From Holtermannia corniformis (taxonomy: Eukaryota > Basidiomycota > Tremellomycetes > Holtermanniales), in assembly GCA_001599935.1 (NCBI GenBank), contig BCIJ01000017.1, forward strand, positions 9,847 to 73,846: a stretch of 64,000 nt of DNA. The letters run 5' to 3'. Position 1 is the first letter of the stretch, and each line of letters starts with the position of its first letter. This document shows positions 31,792-42,515 of this stretch, in pieces. The translations under genes and the position numbers were made by a program. Under the pieces are notes generated by a model. The model did no database searches. It worked only from the letters and a program-made list of their open reading frames with translations, and was not told the origin of the DNA.

Positions 31792-32471
31792 GGTCGGTCT
31801 TGCGGTTGTTGTTGACAGTTGGAAGAGGCGAAAGCCGGTCGTCGAGTGCTGGCCAAACCTGAGAAAAGGCCGACACACAGCGAGTAGATGTTGAGCGAGT
31901 CAAAGTCCAAGGGGGGCCCCTTTGACGATCCACCGGCCGCCAGCGCCAGCACGACCAGTCGACCGACACGACAGCATGCATCTGCATCTGGGACAGCTTG
32001 CTGTTCTGCATACCTTCTACCACTGCCATACAGTAGAACACTTTGATCGCGCAGGACAGGAGCATCGCACCTACGCTGGATTGCTTATGTAATACGACGG
32101 ATCTCTGCTTCCCACGTTTTAGCGAAAACGCACGCAACTGACAAAGCAGCCAGCCAAACGCCAGTCAGCAGGCGGTACAAGGCAGCGGGGTGGTATCGGA
32201 CGAGCAGCATCACCACAGCAAACGTCTCGGCACATAGTACTGGCCGAGCTCGACGCTCCAAGTTGCACCTCGTGACCGGTGCAAACCGCGATCGGACTTG
32301 ACCGCGCTAAGGCCGGGTTTGAGCCCGAGCGCGTTGGATAGCCGAGTCGACGACGATCAAACCACGAGCACAAAGACTGTCGCAGAAAACAGAGTACACG
32401 ATCAGCAAACAGTACCTTGCTCTTCTGCATCCACCCAGGCTTTGCATCGGTAGCACGGCGCGCAACCCGAC
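31792..32471. other. Divergent intergenic region
   Basis: About 680 bp between the coiled-coil gene (minus) and the first plus-strand frame at 32472. Minus-strand frames extend into it from the coiled-coil gene but show no conserved content. It should include both promoters. Confidence 0.4.
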
Positions 32472-32822
32472 ATGCCCTCCGTCCTTGCATCGCAGCATGC
32501 GCACGCAGCGACAACACCATCCGACGCTCAGCTGCTAGAGTACCTGTCTTCGACACCGGTACCGCAACCCCAGGCGCCTGGCAAGCGTCGTGTGCAGCGA
32601 AGAGAACAACCGCTCGATCCGCTCCTCTTTACCGCCGTTCTCGCAGGTTCAGGCCAGGTCAGTAGACATCATATCGGCCATGGGTTGGGTGAGTCAAGTC
32701 TTCAAACGTAGAGTACAGAGGACAGAGTGCTGACTAGACTTCAGCCCCCGTTGTCCGACCAGGCTCTTATGCGTCTTGCGACGTATCTCGTCCCGTCAGC
32801 CCACCAATCAAATACATAGGGC
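32472..32822 (+). CDS. Possible upstream exons of the RIB1 gene or a separate small gene
   Basis: ATG 32472 opens [40 protein letters not shown] and [16 protein letters not shown]. An intron GTCAGTAG...CTGACTAGACTTCAG leads to [20 protein letters not shown]. The composition is coding-like and the intron has good signals. The second exon runs to within 6 bp of the RIB1 ATG; a further intron could join it in frame to RIB1 (for example after ALMR), giving an N-terminal extension. It could instead be a short independent protein. The family is not recognised. Confidence 0.4.
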
Positions 32823-32827
32823 CAACA

Positions 32828-34243
32828 ATGACGAGCCGGCAAGCACCTCGATCAGAGCGCCGTCGGCTCGAGGCCGAAGCAGCAGCAGCTATCGCCTACC
32901 CCGCAGCCTTGGCCAGCTCGCGACCCGTTGAACCCATCGCGATCCCCAAATCCCACCGAGCACCATCGAGCTCCACAACCGTCGGCTCACCAACCAAACG
33001 CCGCATGTCAATGGACCCATCGCCAATCTCGCACGTATTGAAGATGGCATCGAGCCCGATCAGCTCGACGAGCTACCTACCTTCCCCTCCCGCAACCGCA
33101 TCCACGACCGCACAGGGCCTCCTACCCTCTCCCGATGGCCAGCTGCACGTCAGATGCATGGCTCGGACTCGAGTTCCGACGCCGCACGGCGAGCTCTTCC
33201 TGCATCTCTACCACAACTCGTCGGATCGCAAAGAGCACTTGGCGTTGGTCTATGATCCGGTCCAGCTCGATCCGGCCGTCAAGGCCGTGGCGCCCCGTGG
33301 GCGGCGCGAGATTCGCAGTCGGACGCTGGATGCAGTCTGGCGTGAAGGCGAGACGGAGATGGAGAGGCTTGTTCGCGGCGCGTACATTGGTCGTCTCAGC
33401 AGTGCCGGAGGCCAAGCTTCGACGCCTTCACCTGCCTCGGCGCCAATTTCGGAAGAGGAAGATCTGCTAGACGCGGGTCCCGAACCCGATGTTCAACCGC
33501 TCGTTCGTATCCACTCCGAGTGCTACACTGGCGAAACGATTGGGTCGATGCGGTGCGATTGCGGCGAGCAGCTCGACGAAGCGCTCCGGCAGATTGCCGC
33601 CCCCCAAGCCATCGCAAGCAGTAGCACCGGCCCAACCACGCGCCCGCAATACACGCGGTCCCAAACCCAACCGTCGTCACCCAACCACCTCACGCCACCC
33701 CACACCGTGCCCGGCCGCGGCGTCGTCGTCTACATGCGACAAGAAGGGCGCGGGATCGGTCTGCTCGAGAAGATTCGGGCCTACAACCTACAAGATCTCG
33801 GACACGATACCGTGTCTGCCAATCTACTGCTTGGCCACGGCGCCGATGAGCGCAAGTACGGCGTCGCGGCCGCAATCTTGCGTGACCTCGGGTTGGATCA
33901 AGGGATCAGGCTGTTGACCAACAACCCGGAAAAAGTCGAGGGCATGGCGGCGGAGCGGGTCCGGATCGATGAACGCGTCGGCATGGTGCCGAGGGATTGG
34001 CAGTGTCGAGACAGTCACGGCAGTGAAGGCGACGAGGCCGAATACGTCGAGTGGCGCTTGCGACGGAGTGGGGTTGGGTTGATTGGCGGCGCGACGACGC
34101 ATGGCCCGGAACTGGAAAAATACCTCAAGACCAAAGTCGAGCGAATGGGCCATCGTGAGTGCTTGCTGTTTTGAGCGCAGGGATGGCGCTGACGGCCGGC
34201 ACGTGCAGTCATTGATATCCCAAGAGATAGAGACGCTCTATGA
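32828..34243 (+). CDS. RIB1: GTP cyclohydrolase II (riboflavin biosynthesis)
   Basis: Exons 32828-34154 and 34209-34243 give 453 residues. The enzyme catalyses the first step of riboflavin synthesis, opening GTP to a pyrimidine with release of formate. The zinc site is visible: [20 protein letters not shown] with its three Cys. After a low-complexity insert of about 50 residues ([18 protein letters not shown]) come [40 protein letters not shown] (GTP-binding and catalytic residues) and [14 protein letters not shown]. The first 100 residues are Ser/Pro-rich and poorly conserved, as in other fungal GTPCH II proteins. The last exon is only 35 nt and codes [10 protein letters not shown]; without it the frame would end in the intron. 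Confidence 0.95.
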
Positions 34244-34813
34244 AATGCAATGCACATCTTGGGGGTTTGCCGCAAGTCACAGTGATCATCTCAAGTTCTT
34301 CCGCAAGCAATCGCGGCCTGTGGAACAACGCACTCAGATATGCCGAGCTGCTCACGGTTCATACTGGTGATAAGCCCCGCCAACTGCAACTGACAACAGA
34401 CGATTTAACTTGTGCAGACGCGCCATCGTCAAGCTGCACTGCTTGGCGTCTGATATGAGCCTGACTGCGGCCAAGCATTGGAACTGCTATGTACGTAGGG
34501 TTCCGCTAGCCTGCGCTCTGCGCCCGAGGAGTCATCGACCCCCACGCTGGGAGGAAAGCAGCTGCCTCGTGCGTCAAGGACCGCGCAGGCAGTCAGCATG
34601 GAGACGGTGCATCTGTAAGCGCGCAGCCTCCACTCGACCCGTGCTTTGCTAATCACCGCAGAGGCACGGCATGTGACGCACGCCGCCGGCTTCTGCCTCG
34701 TCGGCGATCACACAGCCGAATCGGACTTTTTCCCGGTGGAGGTCTGGATGCGCTTGACGTTTTAAAGCGTCTTGCAGCGTAGGATCTCTTTGCTCACATC
34801 ACAGCTCTCAACC
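34244..34813. other. Intergenic, no gene supported
   Basis: A plus-strand piece (LPQVTVIISSSSASNRGLWN) after the RIB1 stop has coding-like composition, with possible splice signals near 34430, but I cannot extend it into a protein. The last 200 bp should contain the promoter of the alcohol dehydrogenase gene. Confidence 0.35.
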
Positions 34814-36302
34814 ATGGCTATTGAACAGATCCCTCAGCAATTCACCGGCTACGTTGCGGCCAAGCCGCAGGACCCGGAAGCGTTCGACCTTGTCAAGCAC
34901 TCGTGGACGCCAAAGAGTTTTGAGGAGGACGACTTGGTGCTCAAGATTGAATGCTGCGGTATCTGTGGTGTCAGTGCATCGTTCCATGACCCGCGCTTGG
35001 TGCTGATCAGCCTACAGAGCGACTTGCACACCATCACCGACGGCTGGGGCAAGTCCAAGTACCCCGCGTGAGTACCAGGGCATGGGCTCAGAGCTGACAA
35101 CTGACGTCTTTCAGCTGTGTCGGCCACGAAATCGTTGGGACCGTCGTCAAGGCCGGGTCCAAGGCTCGGCACGCTGTCGGTTCCCGCGTTGGCTTTGGTG
35201 CTCAGTCGGGCTCGTGTGGTGCTTGCGAATACTGCGATGGTCACCTGGAGCAGTAGTAAGTGCATTGGTCCGTAGATTGTCTGAGCGCTGACGAGGTAGC
35301 TGCGCCAATGGCATCAAGGGTACCTACCAGGGTGCTACCGGCGACGAGGTTCAGGTGAGCTGGGGTGATGCTGGGAGATGGCACAAACTGATAGCTGTCA
35401 GCCCTACAACCAGGGTGGTTACGCCGATTACTGTTCGTTCGCACCCTACTCATGTAGCGGCACGCTGACATACCAACAGTCACTGGCAAGGACCGCTTTG
35501 CCGTTGCCATCCCCGAGGGTCTCGAAAGCACGATCGCTGCGCCCATGCTCTGCGGCGGTGTGACGTGCTACGCGCCTTTGAAGCACTACGGTGCCGGGCC
35601 CGGCAAGCGCGTCGGTATCGTCGGTATCGGTACGTCTGTGCCATGACCCATGACAGCAACCTAACAGCACACAGGTGGCCTCGGCCATCTCGGTCTTCAA
35701 TTCTCCAAAGCGCTCGGGGCCGAGACGTGGGCCATCTCATCATCCGACTCGAAGCGTGCCGAGGTCGAAAAGATGGGCGGTGACGGCTACATCAACACGC
35801 AGGATGCCGAAGCGGCTGTCAAGCAGTACAGGGGTCACTTTGACTTGATTCTGTGCACTTCTTTCCAGTCCAACATGCCGCTCAACGAGCTGTACCTGCC
35901 TTTGCTCAAGCCGCGTGGAAACATGGTGGGTGCTGCGCGTACTGCGCACCGAGGTCGCTGACCCGCTTTGGCAGGTCGTCGTCGGTTTGCCAGAGAGCAA
36001 CTTCCCCGGTCTTGCCCCCTGGAGTGAGTATCCTCACCATACAACCGAGCGCCATACTGACATTACCAGGCATTCTCGGCAAGTCGCTCACGGGCTCTCT
36101 TATCGGCTCGCCGAGCGAGATTGAAGAGATGCTCCAAGTCGCCGTCAAGCACAATGTCCGTACCTGGATCCAAGAGCGACCCATGGCCGACGCTTCGCAA
36201 GCGGTGCAAGGTCAGTCTCTCACCAGTGTCAATCACCAGACTGACACGCACGTAGACATGCACCACGGCAAAGCCCGCTTCCGCTACGTCCTCGTCAACT
36301 GA
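34814..36302 (+). CDS. Zinc alcohol dehydrogenase, cinnamyl/ADH6 type
   Basis: ATG 34814 begins MAIEQIPQQFTGYVAAKPQD. The medium-chain dehydrogenase landmarks follow across about nine short introns: CCGICGSDLHTITDGWG (catalytic zinc Cys), CVGHEIVGTVVKAGS (zinc His-Glu), the structural zinc loop CGACEYCDGHLEQYC, then NQGGYADYCSF, AAPMLCGGVTCYAPL, the Rossmann motif VGIVGIGGLGHLGLQFSKAL, GGDGYINTQD, and the end RFRYVLVN at 36302. The set and order match NADPH-dependent yeast Adh6/Adh7 and plant cinnamyl alcohol dehydrogenases, which reduce aldehydes in the cytosol. SSSDSKR after the second beta strand favours NADP(H). Substrate cannot be told. Confidence 0.95.
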
Positions 36303-36400
36303 ACCGGCCCACGCAGCCACCTGTAGCCATAAGAGCACGCATGCATGCAGTCATCGATCTATATACACATAATAGCTACAGGTTGCACCGCCCCGAGATC

Positions 36401-39011
36401 TCAGCTCGTCTCGCCACCCGCTTCTTGAAACTGATTCAACAGCGCCATCATCTCCTCTTGGGACATCAACTCCGCCGTAGTGCCGACCCAGGCCTGCAAG
36501 TCAACCGCGTCGACCTCTGGATTCGCAGGCTGTGGAGCCTGCGCGGTCGCAGGCGGCGGTGATGAAAAGTGGAATTCGAACAACCCGCCGTTCGGGTCAC
36601 TGTCGGGCACGACGTGCTCAGAGCCCGTACCGGCATCCATCGTCCACGCCGAAAAGTCAGTCGCCCATTCCGTCTCGTCGATCGCGCCCAGAGCCGGTTT
36701 CTGATCGCTTTCATTCGCGCACTGAGATGGTAGTGTCGCGCGCGTCTTGCCATTGGGTGTTGGCGTTGTCGACCCATCGCGCTGACTGCGCACTGTCGAG
36801 CCGGAGCGGAGGTCATGCCCGCCTCCGCACGCCTTGGCTAGCGCGGCGGCACTGGCGCGCGTCCGCCCGCTAGATGGTAAGTCGGGTTTGACGCCTTTTC
36901 GCGGACTGGGCGTTTTGGCAGTGTGCTGCGAGCGCGTCGAGCGGCGCGGCGAAGGTGAGGGTGGCGGCGGGGGGAGGTTACGTGCGGTCGCACTGGCTTT
37001 ACGTGGAGTCGTCTGAGAACGCGCTGGCGTCTTTGCATGGCGAGGACTTGAACGGACGCCGACGGGCGGTGCGGGCGGTTCATGTGTGACCTTTTGTCGC
37101 TTGGCGGGATGTGATGACTGGTCGGAAGAGCTGGTCGCTTGTGGACCGACAGCAGCTGTCGAAGGCTGAGGATCTGCAGCTGGCGTTTGCTGACGTTCAC
37201 CCCAGAGTTCGCGCGGGCGCATCTTCTTGTGCTGGTTAAAGTAGATGCCGCATTCTCTCATTGTCAGGGCAGCACAGACACGGATTCGACTTGACATACC
37301 ATCACACACCTTGCGCGACTGCCCATCGCGCAACTTCTTCGTGCGCCACAAAGCACTCTCATGAGTCCCGCAGTTATAGCACGGTTCCGCCGAATGTATC
37401 ACGGCGGTTGAGCCCGCCACGCCATCCAGGATGGCCGCCGGCGTCGACGTCGGCATTGGCGTCAGCTGGGCCGAGCCAGTCGGGGACGGTTTAGCGTCCT
37501 GTGACTGTGGTGCTGGACTCTGCGGGATCGACTTCAACAGCTTCATCAACGCTGGGTTGTTTGCGATTTGCCGGGCCAGTTCTGGGCTGAGCGTATTGCC
37601 TGCTTGCTTGAGCGCGGGAAGGAGTTGTGCGAGCACGGCAGAAGGCTCGGCGCCGATTTGGGATGGAGGCTGAAGAGATTGACTAAGGGGCGAAGGCTGG
37701 TTCGGTTGGCTGGTTTGAGCGATTGTAGGCGGGGTCGGGCGTGCGGCAACGGGTTGTCGTGTAGGTGCCGGTCGCTGCTGCTCGATACGCGTGGTTCCGT
37801 TTGCCTGCTTGGGCTGTTGACCCGGTCCCACCGAGTTGGCGCGCACAAAGGCGCCGTGCGGCTGCGGCCCAGGCTGCGACTGCCCCGCATAGCTATTTGT
37901 CGGTCTGCTGACGATTGGTCGTGAAGGGCCTGCTGTTGGTGCTGCCGTTGCAGGTTGCCAAGCGACGTCGAGCTGGCTTGAACGCTGCTGCAGCGGCGCG
38001 GGCTGTCGTTGCTGCTGCTGGGATGAGACAGGGTGCCCGTTCGATCCTGGCTGGTTCGGTAGCGGGACTCTGACCTGGTGTTGTTGCGGTGGCGGTGGCG
38101 GCCTCGGCTGACCATTGACCACCTCGAGTCCTCGATCCAAAGTGTCCGCCAGCTCGCGCCTGCCCATCGGCGGGTTCCTCGCCTGTCGAAAGCTGACTGC
38201 AATCTCCAGACCCCAGCCCAGGCCATCCTCCTCATGCCCCGCATTCGCGTTGGCAGCGGCCATGAGACCTTCAAGACCGCCTGCACCGCCTGTGAAGGCG
38301 CCCGAGGATGTGGAAAACTCCCATGAACGTGTCAAACGGCCGATTGCGAGGGTTTTCCCGGGGTCCGGTTCGGCAAGGAGCCACGAGAGCAGCCCTTTGC
38401 CTGCCCAGATGGGATAGGTTGGTTGCGTTGAGGGTGACTGGGAGCGAGTGCGCGTGCGCTGTGTTTCGCGGGGGTCGAGGATGTACAGGGATGAGTCTGG
38501 CTGCGACGGGACGGGCACGAGCTCGGGACTGGTCAAGCAGGTGTCAGCTTGTTTCCGTACGACTGCAAGCCCAGCCGGCAACAGCTGCTCGCAGGTATGA
38601 CTCGACTTGATCTGCAGTCTGTCCTGCATACTGACCTCGCGAAACACACGGCGCGCCCGACCGGCTTCAACGCGCAGCTGGCGAGAATCTCGCCGTCATC
38701 ATCGCCACCGTGTCCGGACCGCCTTGCGGGATGGACATAGACGCTCTGCAGCTCGCTCAAGACTGTGACAAACGAGTTGGCGTAGCGTGCCGAGTCGAGC
38801 TGGTACAGCACCTTGACTGTGGAACCAAAGTGGCGCGAGGTCAGCTTTGCGTTTCCGGTGGTGCCGAGGGGTGGACGGACCTGGCAGCTGATGGATCTGG
38901 CCGGGAGATGGCGGCATCACGCCGTAGAGTGATGACTGATCCCGAGTGAGGTGCTGTGCTGTGAGCGATCAAAGCCGAGGACGGTGGTGAGCGTGTTGCA
39001 GTCGATTTCAT
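36401..39011 (-). CDS. GATA-type zinc finger transcription factor
   Basis: The N-terminal conserved block is read across introns: VLYQLDSARYANSFVTVLSE, EILASCALKPVGRAVCFAR, then after a 107-nt intron (38529-38635) SPELVPVPSQPDSSLYILDP and PIWAGKGLLSWLLAEPD. A long Gln/Pro-rich low-complexity middle follows. The GATA finger is CYNCGTHESALWRTKKLRDG then QSRKVCDECGIYFNQHKKM (four Cys), interrupted by a 45-nt intron at 37255-37299. The C-terminus is basic, with SP/TP sites, then acidic, ending QEAGGETS. GATA factors bind WGATAR sites in the nucleus and in fungi control nitrogen, iron, light or development; which applies is not visible. The proposed start at 39011 (MKSTATRSPPSS) is uncertain. Confidence 0.88.
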
Positions 39012-39155
39012 AGACCGACGCGAAGCACTATGGGAATCGCGTGCGGGCGGACACGTCATTGCCACGTCATTTCAAAACTGGAATGCACCAACCCCCTGCT
39101 CGCCACTCACTCACCACTTGCTGTCCACCTCAAGATCTCTCACTCACCACCAACG

Positions 39156-40478
39156 ATGCCAGCAAAGCCACGGGTCGCAAAGTCGACAGCGCCATCGCCA
39201 TCTCCGGCCAGGTCCACACGCGGTTCGGCAGCGAGTGCCAACGGGACAGAGCAGGACGAGGGCGAGGGCGAGGTCGTAGGCTCGGACAAAGGCAAAGGGC
39301 GCGCAGACGAAGACGAGGCGCTAGAGGATGACGAGGTCGTAGAGACAGCTGCAGCAGTCGAGGACGAGGCGGCTGCGTCGGGATCCAAAGCGTCGATGCA
39401 GGATCGGATGGCCAAGTTGAAAGAGCTCCGCATACGCATGGTACGCCCGCGGTCCCCACACGGGCAGATGACTCACGCACGACCGCACAGAACCAGGTCT
39501 CGGCGGATAACCGTAAAGACCTCGTGGAACACCATGCACGGAGCAAAGTCTCGCAGCGAGAGATTGCCAGGCTCGAAAAGCAAAAGAAGCTTGCGGCCAC
39601 ACTGCGTCTTAAAGCCGACGCAGAGGAGACGGGCGAGGACGTCGAGCGCAAGAAGAATTGGGAGTACTCGATCGAGGATGACGAGCGTTGGGAGAAGAAG
39701 CTCGAGTGGAGGAAGACGCACGATGGCTTGTTCAACAGTATGTCGGTGAGCCCGTGTGCTGCTCGGTTGTGAACACTAGCGACGAAACTTTGCCGCAGGG
39801 TCCAGACAAGCAGCTCGTACGAATAGCACTGACATGTCCCAGACGAAGCAGACGACGCCTCGAAGCGCTACGAGCGTGACCTCAAAAAGACAAAGATTGA
39901 TACGGTAGCGTACAACCGCCAAAAAGAGCTCGCGCTCGGTCTCGCCCCTGGCACTTTGGCCCCCGCTTTGCCCGCTTCGGCCATTGCCGCGCAATCGGGC
40001 TCGAGCGCTCTCTCGGCCGCAGAGGATCTGTACCGTGGCGCTGATACCCTTGCGTATGGCGACAGCAAGCCGAGCGAGGACGCGATCGATCGCGTCGTCG
40101 GCAAGATCAACGCAGAGTACGTCGTCTCTCTTTGTCTGGATAACCTCTGGCGCCGAGCCAGCTCTTGTATGCGCGCGCCGGCTATCGTCAGAATGAACCC
40201 TGGGATGATCGCTAACGCCTCGACCCGCAGCAAATCCAAGAAACAGCGCAAGCGTCCAGAGGAAGACGGCGAAGTGACCTACATCAACCAGCGCAACAAA
40301 GTCTTCAACGCAAAGGTCGGTCGCAACCATACCCTCCATGACCTCGATTGACGATTGATAGATCAACCGGTATTTCAACAAGTACACTACAGAGTACGTC
40401 GAGCTTGCCTCGAGGGTGTGCAGCATGCTGACGTGTTGTAGGATCCGCGAAAACTTTGAGAGAGGGACGGCGCTCTGA
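39156..40478 (+). CDS. SYF2: Pre-mRNA splicing factor Syf2
   Basis: ATG 39156 starts MPAKPRVAKSTAPSPSP. After an acidic N-terminus the conserved Syf2 region runs: MQDRMAKLKELRIRM, then NRKDLVEHHARSKV, ARLEKQKKLAATLRLKADAE, RKKNWEYSIEDDERWEKKLE, DASKRYERDLKKTKIDTVAY, NRQKELALG, EDLYRGADTLAYGDSKPSED, AIDRVVGKIN, EDGEVTYINQRNKVFN, then NRYFNKYTTE and IRENFERGTAL at the stop 40478. Introns of 40-70 nt separate the pieces. Syf2 is a component of the NineTeen/Prp19-associated complex in the spliceosome. An Ala-rich insert (GTLAPALPASAIAAQSG) is lineage-specific. Confidence 0.95.
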
Positions 40479-40672
40479 GTCGGTTCAGGGGCTCGTTAGG
40501 GATGCGTCATGGTTGTTTGTGCTGTGCGACCGGTCATATATTCTTTGATTGCTGCGCGTGCACTGGCAATGTCGACGGCACCAGTCTCCAGACAGAAACA
40601 CTGAATTGATACATGCGCGTCCACCAAGTATACAACCGCGTGCTCTACGCATCCTACCTCTGTTCAAACGCC

Positions 40673-41715
40673 TCAACTCGGATTCGCGACCCAGTGCCCA
40701 TAATGCCCCTGGACGCCCTTTAGACACTTTTCACAGTCTGCGCGTGGGCCCATCGAGTACTTTTGCCCACCGCCGCCGGGCGAGGGAGCATTGGCGGGGC
40801 CAGGCGAGAGAGCGTAGTCTGGTTTCGTCGGGTCGTACGGCTTGAAGTGGGCGTTGGTGGGATCGCCGGGGGGTGGAGCTGGGTGCGAAGGTGTAAGGCA
40901 GGGATAGCGGTAGGGCTGCATGCCGTAGGGATACGTTGCCTGTGGGTGTGAGCTGGCTGGCGGCTCGATTACCTAAGAAGGAGGAGGGGTAGTGCGCTGG
41001 CGAGTGGAAGCCGCGGGGTGCCACCCCAGGCAGCGATCCCTCTCGAACACACAGTGGCGGGAGCTCGAACCACAACGCTCACTCACCATACCTCGATAAG
41101 GGGATGTGATCCCAAACGACAGACTGTGCTGTGGCCAGTCGTCGAGGTCCATCCCTGTTGAGCCCACGCCCGGAGCCGGGTACGGGTCCGACATGCGCAA
41201 TGAAGACACACTCAAGTCTGTGGCTGAGCGGTGTGCCGGGTTGGTGTAGAACGAGGTCGCTGGATCCGGTGCTGGATGCTGGTAGCCGAACGGTGAGGCC
41301 ATGGTGGGCGGAGGCTGTTGCTGCTGCTCCTGCTGCTGTGGTGGTGGAGACTGCCTCCTCGAGCGTTTCTACCCAGCGCCCAGTCAGCACGATCCACTAC
41401 GGCCTCGACGCGAAGCATCTCACTGACCGAATCGGATCCTCTGCCGATCCCAAACAGGTTCCTCTCCTCGCCTCGGACGGGTTCGAGCTCTCTGACGCGC
41501 TTTGAACGACGACGACCGGTTGAGCTCTCTGCTTCTTGTGCATGGTCTAGGATACCGGCATCCTGCAGCTCACGCAGTGCTGGATCCAACACGTTGGGGT
41601 CGAGGTAGTGAGCCATGGTCATGCCGCGAGTCCCGCTCTCGCCTGGTTGAACGCTCGTTGCGATCCCCGCACAGGGAGGCCCACACGGGTCCGCATCGGC
41701 GTTTCGGCGTTTCAA
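40673..41715 (-). CDS. Hypothetical protein, Pro/Gln-rich
   Basis: Exon 1 gives MAHYLDPNVLDPALRELQDA, GILDHAQEAESSTGRRRSKR and GRGSDSVSEMLRVEA. A 68-nt-class intron with GTAGTG donor, GCTGAC branch and ACAG end joins QQEQQQPPPTMASPFGYQHP, ATDLSVSSLRMSDPYPAPG and DLDDWPQHSLSFGITSPY. Further short exons lead to PYRYPCLTPSHPAPPPGDP, NAHFKPYDPTKPDYALSPGP and a C-terminus CEKCLKGVQGHYGHW ending at 40673. RRRSKR may be a nuclear signal; the C-terminal CxxC is suggestive but isolated. I do not recognise a family. The start may be at an upstream ATG (41715) or at MTMAHYL. Confidence 0.55.
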
Positions 41716-41733
41716 GTTAAAGGGGGTTGGTCA

Positions 41734-42267
41734 GATTGACAATCTACTTGCGCGGGCGACGCGACTGATTTCCGTGTCGGCGCTCAGCTCCGAATCCCGG
41801 CGTGCTCTTGAGGTGAACGAGCGTGCGACGAGCACCATCGGGATCCATGTGCGAAATCATTAGAGAGCTCACTGGGTTTGCTCTGCGTCCATCGCCTATC
41901 CTACCTTGCCCATGCAGTGTACTGCTCCCACGCCTCGAGACTGACGCTGACCGAAACACTCGGACAGCATCACACAGCGACCGAGCCGAACACTGCGATC
42001 GCCGCAGCCGCATTGTCCGCTCGGGGCGCACCGGTGTTGAGTCAACATCTACTAGCCCCCACGCAAAACGCAAACCTAGCGATCACTCGGCGCGTGACAT
42101 GGCGCAACCGACGGGCCAATGTTTGGTTCGGGCGACCTGTCGGGCATGAAGAGCCGTCGCTGGGCGTTCCTATGCGACCGGCAGTGGATCTGGGCCTAGA
42201 GATGCATCTGCGGGTGCGTGACGACGGTGGTCGTGCACAGCTCGAGCTAGGGATCCAGCGACTCTAG
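41734..42267 (+). CDS. Possible hypothetical gene
   Basis: A coding-like run without an ATG in view starts QIDNLLARATRLISVSALSS and ESRRALEVNERATSTIGI. After a gap with several possible splice sites it resumes SRLTLTETLGQHHTATEP, NTAIAAAALSARGAPVLSQ and RPAVDLGLEMHLRVRDDG, ending at a stop at 42267. Helical then beta-like composition suggests a real small protein, but start and splice sites are unresolved and no family is recognised. Confidence 0.35.
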
Positions 42268-42515
42268 GTTGTGTTTTGAACCACACACTGGCTCAGTGAA
42301 GACTCTACTTTGGTTCAGATCAAGACACGGTCGCTCAGTGACCGGTCCCTGAGCTCTGTCAACAAGCAGCACACTCCGAACCATCGACGGAACGGACAAC
42401 CCGAAGATTTGCAGTATTGATCCGACGTTGGATCAAGTGCGCATAGAGCTTGGCAATCTGTGTGTTGGCCTCGATCATCCCTCAAGCTTGGCTCACCCTC
42501 ATCGCAGCTCGCACA

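Noticed and set aside
38530..38647. Minus-strand start MFREVSM for the GATA factor
   Set aside because: That stretch reads through a 107-nt intron; conserved coding sequence continues up to about 38800 upstream of it.
41318..41608. Plus-strand Ser/Arg frame
   Set aside because: It is antisense to the Gln/Pro-rich exon of the minus-strand gene at 40673-41715.
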